Part shown: positions 1 to 8,526 of the stretch, one piece after another
Layout: each line of letters starts with the position of its first letter
Numbering within the stretch: position 1 is the stretch's first letter
NCBI RefSeq assembly: GCF_047730175.1
Contig: NZ_CP159833.1
Location: forward strand, 372,001 to 436,000
DNA length: 64,000 bases
Direction of reading: 5' to 3'
From: Marifrigoribacter sp047730175
Lineage (GTDB): Bacteria > Bacteroidota > Bacteroidia > Flavobacteriales > Flavobacteriaceae
Made by a program: the position numbers and the translations under genes
Notes under the pieces: generated by a model
The model's input: the letters and a program-made list of their open reading frames with translations, nothing else
Database searches by the model: none
What the model was told of the DNA's origin: nothing

Positions 1-2
1 AC

Positions 3-119
3 GTGCAATTAAGCTCTTCAGTCCTTAGAGAAGAATTAAGTTATGGTAAAGAAAAAATTATTAAAATGCTTAACGAAGAATTAGGTAAAGACTTAATTAC
101 AAAATTAGTGTTACGGTAA
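3..119 (+). CDS. DUF721 (DciA-like) protein, C-terminal end only
   Basis: The reading frame open from the window edge encodes the last 38 residues of a protein, ending in GKDLITKLVLR. That tail and the preceding SSVLREELSYGKEKI block match the end of small DUF721 proteins, which are DciA-like and thought to help load the replicative helicase. In flavobacteria such a gene often lies convergent to ndk, as here. Only the end is visible, so the assignment rests on this short stretch plus the neighbour. Confidence 0.6.
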   Translation: MQLSSSVLREELSYGKEKIIKMLNEELGKDLITKLVLR

Positions 120-130
120 GAATTGTAGTT

Positions 131-170
131 TAAAAAAAAAGCCATCAATTTAAAATTGATGGCTTTTTTT
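131..170. terminator. Bidirectional hairpin terminator between DUF721 gene and ndk
   Basis: An inverted repeat GCCATCAATTT/AAATTGATGGC is flanked by an A-run on the left and a T-run on the right, so it can end transcription from both convergent genes. Confidence 0.85.
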
Positions 171-188
171 ATGTGTTAAGCTAAGGTC

Positions 189-608
189 TTAAAACATCTC
201 TCTTCCAGAAAAATGAAAAGCAGCTTCGATAGCAGCATTTTCATCACTATCACTACCATGAACTGCATTTTCTCCAATAGAAGCTGCATATAATTTTCTG
301 ATAGTTCCTTCCGCTGCATCCGCAGGATTTGTTGCACCTATCAAGGCACGAAAATCTTCAACTGCATTTGATTTTTCAAGTACTGCTGAAACAATAGGAC
401 CACGAGTCATATACTCAACTAATTCACCAAAAAATGGACGCTCATTATGTACAGCGTAAAATTCTTCAGCATCAGCTTTAGTCATTTGATTAAGTTTCAG
501 TGCTACGATTCTAAAACCTGAAGCAGTAATTTTTTCAAGAATAGCTCCAATATGTCCTTTTTCAACACTATCAGGCTTTAACATTGTAAACGTTCTATCT
601 GTTCTCAT
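189..608 (-). CDS. ndk: Nucleoside diphosphate kinase
   Basis: Transfers the gamma-phosphate between nucleoside triphosphates and diphosphates in the cytoplasm through a phospho-histidine. The 139-residue length is normal for the family. It opens with RTFTMLKPDSVEKG and carries the active-site block NAVHGSDS near residues 115-122, with the catalytic histidine. It is a single gene, convergent with the DUF721 gene and sharing its terminator. A strong promoter (TACTTTTG with TTG 19 bp upstream) lies just upstream of the start. Confidence 0.97.
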   Translation of the reverse strand: MRTDRTFTMLKPDSVEKGHIGAILEKITASGFRIVALKLNQMTKADAEEFYAVHNERPFFGELVEYMTRGPIVSAVLEKSNAVEDFRALIGATNPADAAEGTIRKLYAASIGENAVHGSDSDENAAIEAAFHFSGREMF

Positions 609-627
609 AATTTTTTTAAATTTTGTG

Positions 628-657
628 CAAAAGTATGGAATTAGACTACAAAAACAA
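628..657 (-). promoter_or_regulatory. Bacteroidota-type promoter of ndk
   Basis: On the minus strand, TTG (655-657), a 19-bp spacer and TACTTTTG (628-635) match the Bacteroidota consensus. The predicted transcript would start a few bases further on, about 15 bases before the ndk ATG. Confidence 0.75.
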
Positions 658-963
658 GAATTTATATCAATATACTTACTATACCGTAGGCTAATTAATT
701 AGTTCCTCTTTAAAATCAATCGCAATATATCGTATATATTATGCGTCTATTTTATTTATTTTAACGGGTATACTTCTACAAGCTCAGTACAGGTATGCTG
801 TTCGCTATTAGACCTTTCGTTGGACAATACACTTCTTATACCAGTTTAACCTAGTCGTTTCATGAAAAATCGTTAATAGTTTACGCTATTGTTTTTAAAA
901 ATGATTTCAAAATGGCAATAAATTGTATCTTCGCCATTCGCTATGCTAGATGGTAAAAAACGT

Positions 964-1986
964 ATGAATTCAGAAAAAATAAATCAAATAAAAAACCTGT
1001 TAAAGACTCAAAAAAAGATTGTAGTCGTTGGGCATAAAAATCCAGATGGTGATGCTTTAGGTTCTTGTTTAGGGATAGCAAATTATCTACAACAGAAAGG
1101 ACATATTGTTCAAGTTGTGATGCCAAATGATTTTCCCTCTTTTTTGAAGTGGATCCCAGAATCTAATTCTATTTTAAATTTTAATCAACATACTGCTGAA
1201 GTTAGAGAGGTAATTTCTCAAGCTGATCTAATTTTTACCCTAGATTTTAATGCGTTAAATAGAACAGGCGATTTAGGCACCCTCCTTGAAAATGCAAAAG
1301 CAGATTTTGTAATGATCGATCATCATCAACAACCCGATGATTATGCCGTAGTTACTTACAGTGATGTAAGCATGTGTTCTACCGCAGAAATGGTTTTTCA
1401 TTTTATGGAAGCTTTAGAAGATTTAGAATTTTTAAATGCTGAAATAAGCACGCAACTATATACAGGTATCATGACAGATACAGGTTCTTTTAGATTTCCT
1501 GCAACCACAGCAACCACACATCGAGTTATTGCAACTTTAATAGAAAACGGCGCTAACAATGCTGCTATTCATCAAAATGTATATGATACAAATACACCTG
1601 ACCGACTTAAACTTTTAGGAGTAGCCTTAAGTAATTTAACGATTCTAACGGAATTTAAAACTGCTTTCATTACACTTTCTCAAAAAGAATTAGATGACCA
1701 TAATTTTAAAAAAGGAGATACGGAAGGGTTTGTAAATTATGCCCTTTCTATGGAAGGCATCAATATGGCTGCTATTTTTATTGAAAGTGAGAAAGACAAT
1801 ATTGTAAAAATATCATTTAGAAGTAAAGGCGAATTTTCAGTTAATGAATTTGCACGCACTCATTTTAATGGTGGAGGTCATACTAATGCTGCTGGAGGAA
1901 AAAGCGATACAGCACTTATAAAAACAACTTCTGATTTTATTAGTATATTGCCTACTTATAAAGAAGCCTTGAATTATGTTGCGTAA
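964..1986 (+). CDS. DHH-family phosphoesterase, NrnA/RecJ-like
   Basis: Likely a cytoplasmic oligoribonuclease or pAp phosphatase of the NrnA type. The DHH domain shows GHKNPDGDALGS at residues 23-34 and the signature DHH at 119-121. The C-terminal DHHA1 domain shows GGGH at 303-306 followed by NAAGG. An in-frame ATG at 943 would add seven residues, but a TATCTTCG -10-like box sits at 926-933, which would leave almost no leader. ATG 964 also matches the usual start of homologues, so it is preferred. The 3' end overlaps gldI by 11 bases. The precise substrate cannot be read from the sequence. Confidence 0.9.
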   Translation: MNSEKINQIKNLLKTQKKIVVVGHKNPDGDALGSCLGIANYLQQKGHIVQVVMPNDFPSFLKWIPESNSILNFNQHTAEVREVISQADLIFTLDFNALNRTGDLGTLLENAKADFVMIDHHQQPDDYAVVTYSDVSMCSTAEMVFHFMEALEDLEFLNAEISTQLYTGIMTDTGSFRFPATTATTHRVIATLIENGANNAAIHQNVYDTNTPDRLKLLGVALSNLTILTEFKTAFITLSQKELDDHNFKKGDTEGFVNYALSMEGINMAAIFIESEKDNIVKISFRSKGEFSVNEFARTHFNGGGHTNAAGGKSDTALIKTTSDFISILPTYKEALNYVA

Positions 1987-2524
1987 CCTACTCATACTCC
2001 TTTTTGGATGTCTTGCTTTTGTGTCTTGTAAAACACCTGAAGCTAGACCCCCTATTCAAAGAACATCTGGATCATTTATTGATGAATCTGTAGAACGAAA
2101 TAAAAAAATATTTGAGCTTGAAAAAAATCAATTTTTAGCTTTAATGGAATCTAATCCAGAGAACGAATACATCACTTCTACGAATGGATTTTGGTATTAT
2201 TATAATAAAAAAGACACTATTTCAACGGTAGTTCCAACGTTAGGAGATCAAGTTACCTTTAGTTACGACTTAACATATTTAAATGGAGAAGTACTTCTTT
2301 CTGAAGAAGAAATTGGAATTCAAGACTATATCGTAGATAAAACAAAACAAGAATTAATTTCAGGAATACGAGACGGCATCAAACTTATGAAGGTCGGTGA
2401 AACTATTACCTTGTTTTTACCATCTTACAAAGCATTTGGTTATTACGGAATCGTAAATAAATTAGGGGCTAATGTCCCATTACAAAGTAAATTAACACTA
2501 ATATCAATAAATCAAACACAATAA
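1976..2524 (+). CDS. gldI: Gliding motility-associated FKBP-type peptidyl-prolyl isomerase lipoprotein GldI
   Basis: The N-terminus is a lipoprotein signal (LLFGCLAFVSC, lipid-modified Cys at residue 19), so it should sit at the cell envelope. Residues from about 85 to the end form an FKBP-type domain, recognisable by GIRDGIKLMKVGETITLFLPSYKAFGY. The RTSGSFIDESVERNKK stretch after the signal and the GFWYYYNKKD stretch are typical of GldI. In gliding flavobacteria GldI is a folding helper needed for motility and T9SS function. It overlaps the DHH phosphoesterase gene and is 14 bases upstream of another immunophilin, so the three genes likely form an operon. Confidence 0.9.
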   Translation: MLRNLLILLFGCLAFVSCKTPEARPPIQRTSGSFIDESVERNKKIFELEKNQFLALMESNPENEYITSTNGFWYYYNKKDTISTVVPTLGDQVTFSYDLTYLNGEVLLSEEEIGIQDYIVDKTKQELISGIRDGIKLMKVGETITLFLPSYKAFGYYGIVNKLGANVPLQSKLTLISINQTQ

Positions 2525-2538
2525 ACATTATTACAGCT

Positions 2539-3648
2539 ATGAAAAAATTAACATTTTTAGTATTAATCTTATCATTAACCTTAGGTTCTTGCCAAAGTAA
2601 ATATCCCGATTTAAAAGAAGGAATTTATGCTGAATTTATAACAAGTAAAGGAAGTTTTGTTGCAAAACTTCATCATGAACAAGCACCATTAACTGTTTCA
2701 AATTTTATTGATTTAGCTGAAGGTAACAATGAAATGGTAGATTCAATTTATAAAGGAAAAAAATTCTATAACGGATTAATATTCCATAGAATTATCAAAG
2801 ATTTTATGATTCAAGGTGGAGATCCTTTAGGAACAGGTTCTGGAAATCCAGGATATAAATTTCCTGATGAAACAACACAAGAATTACAACATTCAAAAAA
2901 AGGAATTCTTTCAATGGCTAATTCTGGTCCTGGTACCAATGGAAGTCAATTTTTTATCACCTTAAAAGAAACACCTTGGTTAAATGGAAAGCATACCGTT
3001 TTTGGTGAAATCGCAATAGGTCAAGATATCGTTGATGCTCTTGGATCTGTAGAAGTTGCTAATGGAAGTAAGCCTGTTGAAACAGTTACCATGTTAGAAG
3101 TAAATATTATAAATGTAGGAGGTGTTAAACTTCATTCATTTAAAGAAGGAATGGTTATTATTGAAAAGAAAAAGAAAAAAAGTCAAGATCAAAAAGCTAA
3201 AATTGCTGCTGGGGTTGCAAAAGAATTTAATTCTATAATCGAAAAAGCAGAAGAATTACCTTCTGGACTTAAAAAATATATTATTACAGAAGGTACTGAA
3301 GTACAGCCTAAGTTAGGAGATAAAGTGCTTGTATATTATGCTGGTTATTTAACCGATGGTTCTTTATTCGATTCAAACATGATTGAGGTTGCTAAGAGAT
3401 TTGAAGTATGGGACCATGTAAGAGAAGATGGTGGTGGTTACAAACCAACTCCAATGGATTATTCACTTGAAGCAAAATTAATTTCTGGATTTAGAGAAGG
3501 ATTATTATCTATGAAAGTAGGTGAAAAAGCTACGTTCTTTATCCCTGCTCATTTAGGATATGGTGAAAGAGGATATCCACCTGTGATTCCTCCTAGTTCA
3601 GATTTAATATTTGAATTAGAAATAGTAGAAATTGTAAGTCCTAAATAA
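2539..3648 (+). CDS. Dual cyclophilin-FKBP peptidyl-prolyl isomerase lipoprotein
   Basis: A 369-residue lipoprotein (signal ending LTLGSC, Cys at 18) with two unrelated prolyl isomerase folds in one chain. Residues about 28-195 are a cyclophilin domain (FHRIIKDFMIQGGDP, then SMANSGPGTNGSQFFITL). After a lysine-rich linker near residues 210-225, residues about 255-369 are an FKBP domain (GDKVLVYYAGYLTDGSLFDS, then GYGERGYPPVIPPSSDLIFE). Its position after gldI suggests a shared role in folding exported proteins. Dual immunophilins of this order are known from some flavobacteria and spirochaetes. A hairpin terminator follows. Confidence 0.92.
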   Translation: MKKLTFLVLILSLTLGSCQSKYPDLKEGIYAEFITSKGSFVAKLHHEQAPLTVSNFIDLAEGNNEMVDSIYKGKKFYNGLIFHRIIKDFMIQGGDPLGTGSGNPGYKFPDETTQELQHSKKGILSMANSGPGTNGSQFFITLKETPWLNGKHTVFGEIAIGQDIVDALGSVEVANGSKPVETVTMLEVNIINVGGVKLHSFKEGMVIIEKKKKKSQDQKAKIAAGVAKEFNSIIEKAEELPSGLKKYIITEGTEVQPKLGDKVLVYYAGYLTDGSLFDSNMIEVAKRFEVWDHVREDGGGYKPTPMDYSLEAKLISGFREGLLSMKVGEKATFFIPAHLGYGERGYPPVIPPSSDLIFELEIVEIVSPK

Positions 3649-3666
3649 AAATCTATCTATTATACT

Positions 3667-3699
3667 AAAAAAGCCTCTTCATTTGAAGGGGCTTTTTTA
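3667..3699 (+). terminator. Rho-independent terminator of the gldI operon
   Basis: AAGCCTCTTC-ATTTG-GAAGGGGCTT stem followed by six T, just after the dual immunophilin gene. Confidence 0.85.
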
Positions 3700-3835
3700 A
3701 TAGTTGTAATTCACGTCTGTTAGATACCGTTTTAACTTAGATAGCAAAGATACTAACACACAAAAGGTACTGATATCTAGGAATATTAGCCGATAAACGA
3801 TACCTTCATGATGGATATAACAAGTTGGCAATAAT

Positions 3836-4603
3836 ATGAAAGACGAAATGGAGAAAAATAATATCAGTTGGAAAAGAGTAGTGATATTTTTTATTATCGC
3901 AACCCTAATATCGAACATTTTTCGATTTGACATTTTTGAATTTAAATCAGAATTGGAAAAACTACCCAGTTGGGTTTTTATATTTATTACTGTGCTTCTT
4001 GAAGGTAGTGGAGTTATTATAGGAGCATTAATTATTATTCCTTTTTTGAAAAAAAAGCGGAAGATGGAAATGTCATTATTTGGAACTTCAAAGTCAAAAA
4101 GCCTTATAATGGCTATTATTCCAATCCTAATTTTGACAATAATAGGAGTAACAAATGACTTTGGAATGGAATATCACTTTTACGGTCTCGTTGCTGCAAC
4201 CGGGACTTTTCTTTATTGTATAATGGAAGAATATGGATGGAGAGGATACTTACAAGAAGAATTGAAAATATTGAAACCTTGGAAAAAATATTTAATAATT
4301 GGATTTATATGGTATTTATGGCATTTGACATTTTTAACAAAGGCTAGTATTGGAGATAACCTTTTCTTTTTAGGAATGATGATTTTTGGAAGTTGGGGAA
4401 TTGGACAAGTGGCTGAATCAACAAAGTCGATTATAGCAAGTGCTTGCTTTCATATGATTATCCAAATTATGATGTTTAATGCGTTAATAAAAAACGGAAT
4501 TGATGGAACTGAAAAAATCATGATTTTAGGTGTTTCAATCGCAATTTGGTTTGTGATAATCAAGAAATGGGAAAAAGAAAATACTATTGCCAACAATGTA
4601 TAA
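3836..4603 (+). CDS. CPBP family intramembrane metalloprotease
   Basis: A 255-residue multi-pass membrane protein with the CPBP (CAAX protease/bacteriocin-processing, Abi) signature. The motif EEYGWRGYLQEEL is near residues 131-143 (double Glu and Arg). A second motif WYLWHLTF has its His near residue 163, and a third His is near 206 (ACFHMIIQ). These are the expected catalytic and metal-binding positions. The gene stands alone, lacks operon partners and is bracketed by a 10-bp inverted repeat (GTTGGCAATA at 3824-3833, TATTGCCAAC at 4585-4594). The stop codon lies inside AACAATGTATAA. Both features suggest it arrived as a unit. Its substrate is unknown. Confidence 0.85.
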   Translation: MKDEMEKNNISWKRVVIFFIIATLISNIFRFDIFEFKSELEKLPSWVFIFITVLLEGSGVIIGALIIIPFLKKKRKMEMSLFGTSKSKSLIMAIIPILILTIIGVTNDFGMEYHFYGLVAATGTFLYCIMEEYGWRGYLQEELKILKPWKKYLIIGFIWYLWHLTFLTKASIGDNLFFLGMMIFGSWGIGQVAESTKSIIASACFHMIIQIMMFNALIKNGIDGTEKIMILGVSIAIWFVIIKKWEKENTIANNV

Positions 4604-4668
4604 AAATAGTGCGTTTTAATCCACTACTATTCTTATACTAGACCGTTACTATCCTTTATAACCAAAAA

Positions 4669-4698
4669 AAAGCTCCCACAATCATAGGAGCTTTTTTA
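4669..4698. terminator. Bidirectional terminator between CPBP gene and rocD
   Basis: AAAAAGCTCC-CACAATCATA-GGAGCTTTTT hairpin with A-run left and T-run right, between convergent genes. Confidence 0.8.
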
Positions 4699-4718
4699 AT
4701 TAACATATACCCTAAGTC

Positions 4719-5996
4719 TTAACTAAACTCAGTAAGTGTTTTTGTAATAATCGAAACACAATCCAATAACTGCGCTTCCGTCATCACCAACGGTGGTGCA
4801 AAACGTATAATATTACCGTGTGTTGGTTTTGCCAACAAGCCGTTATCTCGCAATCTCATACAGATATTCCAAGCAGTATCACTGTCTTCAGAGTCATTGA
4901 TCACAATAGCATTTAACAGCCCTCTACCTCTTACAAGAGAAACAAGCTCACTCGTTTCTATATATTTGTTTATTTCACTTCGGAAAAGTTTTCCAAGACG
5001 ATCTGCATTTTCGGCTAATTTTTCATCTCGAACCACTTCCAAGGCTGCGGTAGCAACTGCCGCTGCTACAGGGTTACCACCAAAAGTCGAACCATGATTT
5101 CCTGGTTTAATGACATCCATGATATGATTATCTGCCAATACTCCCGAAACAGGATAAGCTCCACCACTCATTGCTTTTCCTAAGATTAAAATATCTGGCT
5201 TCACATCTGGTGTTCCTTCACATCCTTTGTTTTCACATGAACAATCTCCACAAGTTGCTAATAAACGACCTGTACGTGCAATTCCTGTTTGTACCTCATC
5301 AGCTATAAACAAAACATTATACTTTTCGCATAATGCTTTTGCTTTATTCAAATACCCTTCAGAAGGAACATACACTCCAGCTTCTCCTTGTATTGGTTCT
5401 ACTAGAAACCCAGCAACGTTTTTATTCGAAGATAAAACCTTTTCCAAAGCATCAATATTATCGTATTCAATTTTTATGAATCCATCAGTATATGGACCAA
5501 AATTTTTGCGCGCTACTGGATCATTTGAAAAAGAAATAATGGTAGTTGTTCTTCCGTGGAAATTATTCTCACAGACAATGATTTCAGCTTCATTTTCTCC
5601 CAAGCCTTTCTTTTCGTAAGCCCATTTTCTGCATAGCTTCAGCGCTGTTTCTACAGCCTCAGCTCCCGTATTCATTGGAAGTAATTTATCGAATTTAAAG
5701 AACTCGCAAACAAATTTCTCGTAAGGACCAAGCATATCATTATAAAATGCTCTTGATGTTAATGCTAAGGTTTCTGATTGTTTCTTAACTGCTGCAACGA
5801 TTTTTGGATGACAGTGCCCTTGATTCACTGCAGAATACGCTGAAAGGAAATCGTAATACTTTTTTCCTTCTACGTCCCACACAAATACTCCTTCTCCTTT
5901 GTTTAATACTACAGGAAGTGGATGGTAATTATGCGCTCCATACTTGTTTTCTAAATCGATTGCTTTTTGAGATGCGGTTTCTTGTAAAACTGACAT
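4719..5996 (-). CDS. rocD: Ornithine--oxo-acid aminotransferase
   Basis: Class III PLP-dependent aminotransferase that converts ornithine plus 2-oxoglutarate to glutamate semialdehyde plus glutamate, linking arginine and proline metabolism. The 425 residues start with the conserved ENKYGAHNYHPLPVVL block. The PLP-binding lysine is in LILGKAMSGGAYPVSGV near residue 276, after the FIADEVQTGIARTGR block. A cysteine-rich insertion (CGDCSCENKGC, near residues 250-260) lies between them and looks like a small metal-binding loop. Single gene, no nearby partner of the pathway. Confidence 0.95.
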   Translation of the reverse strand: MSVLQETASQKAIDLENKYGAHNYHPLPVVLNKGEGVFVWDVEGKKYYDFLSAYSAVNQGHCHPKIVAAVKKQSETLALTSRAFYNDMLGPYEKFVCEFFKFDKLLPMNTGAEAVETALKLCRKWAYEKKGLGENEAEIIVCENNFHGRTTTIISFSNDPVARKNFGPYTDGFIKIEYDNIDALEKVLSSNKNVAGFLVEPIQGEAGVYVPSEGYLNKAKALCEKYNVLFIADEVQTGIARTGRLLATCGDCSCENKGCEGTPDVKPDILILGKAMSGGAYPVSGVLADNHIMDVIKPGNHGSTFGGNPVAAAVATAALEVVRDEKLAENADRLGKLFRSEINKYIETSELVSLVRGRGLLNAIVINDSEDSDTAWNICMRLRDNGLLAKPTHGNIIRFAPPLVMTEAQLLDCVSIITKTLTEFS

Positions 5997-6136
5997 AATA
6001 AATAATTTAAATTAAAATATATGTAATTCCTACTGTACCTTTATTCTTTCGAAAGCTCGAAAATTCAGCGGAGGAGAGAAATCATCCTTCAAGGCGCAAT
6101 TTACTAAATTTTAGCAATTCCCAAAAGTCATTTAGA

Positions 6137-6430
6137 TTATTTTGCTGAAAGCGTCGAAACTTGTAATTCTAAACGTTTAAATTCCCGTATTACGCTGTTT
6201 TTATCCACCTGCATCCAAATATATAATTTCAACATAGAAACCGCCATAAGGCATATTATTCCAGCCGCCGACCATAGTATAAGTTCGTTGGTTACTTCCG
6301 TATTAAAAAGCTAAACGATGTAGTACACTATTACACCTAAAAACACAAAGGTCATTATATTAAATAGCATCCCTTTTTTAAAAGCCATAGGAAAATGAAT
6401 CATGAAATACAAGGTTGTCTGGTCGAGCAT
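6137..6430 (-). pseudogene. Decayed small membrane protein gene (DUF6768-like)
   Basis: Reading minus from ATG 6430, the frame encodes two hydrophobic segments and a tail, FKRLELQVSTLSAK, then stops at 6137. An in-frame TAG interrupts the first hydrophobic segment right after VIVYYIV, where homologues appear to carry a Gln. The LFNTEVTNELI stretch after the stop and the RLELQ tail resemble small Bacteroidota proteins of the DUF6768 type with two helices. The N-terminal cytoplasmic part expected in that family is missing. Family name given from memory, so moderate confidence. Confidence 0.55.
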
Positions 6431-6600
6431 TATTGAAACAAAATATATTTTGTTGAAGATAGCTAGTGAAACTAGTCGAGGCCTATATTATCAAATTTAA
6501 AAAACCTTTCGACTGCGCTCAAGGAGACAATCTTCAAAAACCAAAAAATAAAAACTGATAATCTCATAAAGATTAAACACGCTATTGTTATTTTTGCCAC

Positions 6601-8013
6601 ATGGGAAAAAGAAAAACGAACAGAGTCATTCTTGAAGATTTAGAAGTGATTGATGCAGGTGCCAAAGGAAAAGCAATTGCAAAAGCACCTGACGGAAGAG
6701 TTGTATTTATCAGTAATGCGGTGCCAGGAGATGTGGCATCCGTACAAACCACAAAAAAACGCTCGAGTTATTATGAAGGGAATGCTATTTCTTTTTCCAA
6801 ACTTTCAGACAAACGTACAGAGCCTGAATGTGAATTTTTTGGAACCTGTGGTGGTTGCAAATGGCAACATATGGGTTACGAACATCAGCTTTATTTCAAA
6901 CAAAAAGAAGTAGAGAACAATTTAAAACGTATCGGTAAAATTGAAATGCCTGAGCCACTCCCTATTCTTGGGTCGAAAGAGCAGTACTTTTACCGCAATA
7001 AAATGGAGTTCTCATTTAGTGATAGCAAATGGTTAACGTTGGATCAGATTAAAAGCGATGAAATTATCGAAAACCGAAATGCATTAGGGTTTCATATTCC
7101 GGGTATGTGGGATAAAATTTTAGACATCGATAAATGTCATTTACAACGCGACCCAAGTAATGCCATCCGAAATTTCATCAAACAAAAAGCAGAAGAATTA
7201 AACCTCCGTTTTTTCAACGCGAGAAAACAAGAAGGATTTTTACGTACGCTAATGCTTCGTACTTCGAGTACTGGTGATGTGATGGTGTTGGTTCAGTTTT
7301 TTCATGAAGATGAAAAAAATAGAGCCTTATTGTTAGATGCTGTTGCTTCAAAATTTCCTGATATCACTTCCCTATTGTATGTGATTAATTCTAAAGGAAA
7401 TGACACCTTATATGATCAAGAAATTCATTGTTATAAAGGTGAAGATCATATTTTTGAAGAAATGGAAGGCTTGCGTTTTAAAATTAATGCGAAGTCTTTT
7501 TATCAGACCAATTCAGAACAAGCTTTTGAATTGTATAAAGTTACCCGTGATTTTGCCAATTTAACTGGAAACGAATTGGTATACGATTTATATACAGGAA
7601 CCGGAACCATTGCTCAGTTTGTAGCAAAGAAGGCAAAAAAAGTAATCGGTATTGAATCGGTTCCAGATGCTATTGAAGCGGCTAAAGAAAACGCACAATT
7701 AAATAATATTGACAACGTTGAGTTTTATGTGGGTGATATGAAAAAGGTATTTAATCAGTCTTTTATCAATGAACATGGACAACCAGATGTGATTATTACA
7801 GATCCTCCAAGAGATGGTATGCATAAAGATGTGGTAGAACAATTAATCAATCTAGCGGCAAATAAAATTGTGTATGTGAGTTGTAATAGTGCAACACAAG
7901 CGAGAGACCTTGCATTGTTAGATGAAACGTATAAAGTTGTAAAAACGCAAGCAGTTGATATGTTTCCACAGACCTATCATGTAGAAAATGTTGTACTTTT
8001 GGAAAAAAGATAA
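6601..8013 (+). CDS. rlmD: 23S rRNA (uracil-1939-C5)-methyltransferase RlmD/RumA-like
   Basis: Methylates C5 of a uracil in 23S rRNA with SAM. The 470 residues have an N-terminal TRAM domain (about 8-68). The iron-sulfur cysteines are CEFFGTCGGC near 77-86, plus a fourth Cys in DIDKCHLQ. The SAM site is LYTGTGTIAQFVA near residue 330, with DPPRDGM, and the catalytic Cys is in YVSCNSATQARDL. A TATTTTTG -10-like box at 6590-6597 would place the transcript start at or next to the ATG, so translation may be leaderless or nearly so. Followed 21 bases later by two small envelope genes. Close RlmC/TrmA relatives cannot be excluded by eye. Confidence 0.92.
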   Translation: MGKRKTNRVILEDLEVIDAGAKGKAIAKAPDGRVVFISNAVPGDVASVQTTKKRSSYYEGNAISFSKLSDKRTEPECEFFGTCGGCKWQHMGYEHQLYFKQKEVENNLKRIGKIEMPEPLPILGSKEQYFYRNKMEFSFSDSKWLTLDQIKSDEIIENRNALGFHIPGMWDKILDIDKCHLQRDPSNAIRNFIKQKAEELNLRFFNARKQEGFLRTLMLRTSSTGDVMVLVQFFHEDEKNRALLLDAVASKFPDITSLLYVINSKGNDTLYDQEIHCYKGEDHIFEEMEGLRFKINAKSFYQTNSEQAFELYKVTRDFANLTGNELVYDLYTGTGTIAQFVAKKAKKVIGIESVPDAIEAAKENAQLNNIDNVEFYVGDMKKVFNQSFINEHGQPDVIITDPPRDGMHKDVVEQLINLAANKIVYVSCNSATQARDLALLDETYKVVKTQAVDMFPQTYHVENVVLLEKR

Positions 8014-8034
8014 TACCTCTATAGAGAATTATAT

Positions 8035-8526
8035 ATGTTAAAGAAACTATTATTTTTTATTGCCATTATTATAGCTGCGAATAGTTGTACCCGAGATGAT
8101 TTATGTTCTGCGGCAAAACAAACTACGTCAAAACTTGTTATTCAATTTAAAAACTTTGAAAATCCATCAGAAAATAAAGGTTTTACAAGTTTAAGTGTAA
8201 TTACAGATCTAGGAGATGTTATAGTGGTCAATGACAGTACAACTAGTTTGATTACAATACCCTTATTTGTCAGAGCTGATATTACATCGTACCGTTTTAT
8301 TAAAGATATTAATGATACCATAACTATTAATGTGGACTCTATAAGTTTCAATTACCGACGTGTAGATGAATACCTCAATAGAGCCTGTTCATTTAAGACG
8401 ATTTTTTATGATGTAAATGCGCTTGTAGTTCCAGAAGATATTACCACTAATTGGATTCGTTCCATAGAAATAGTTAATGACACCATTGAAAATGAAAATG
8501 AAGCACATATTAATATTTTTCATTAG
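8035..8526 (+). CDS. DUF6452 family lipoprotein
   Basis: A 163-residue predicted lipoprotein with a signal ending IIAANSC (Cys near residue 18), then CTRDDLCSAAKQTT. That opening and the position directly after rlmD match DUF6452 proteins of flavobacteria. The rest looks like a single beta-rich domain, probably periplasmic or outer-membrane attached. Its 3' end overlaps the next gene. No function is known to me; the coupling suggests it works with the beta-barrel-like protein encoded downstream. Confidence 0.7.
   Translation: MLKKLLFFIAIIIAANSCTRDDLCSAAKQTTSKLVIQFKNFENPSENKGFTSLSVITDLGDVIVVNDSTTSLITIPLFVRADITSYRFIKDINDTITINVDSISFNYRRVDEYLNRACSFKTIFYDVNALVVPEDITTNWIRSIEIVNDTIENENEAHINIFH

Noticed and set aside
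3697..3933. 78-codon minus-strand frame
   Set aside because: It overlaps the start of the CPBP gene antisense, lacks a promoter and has no recognisable features.
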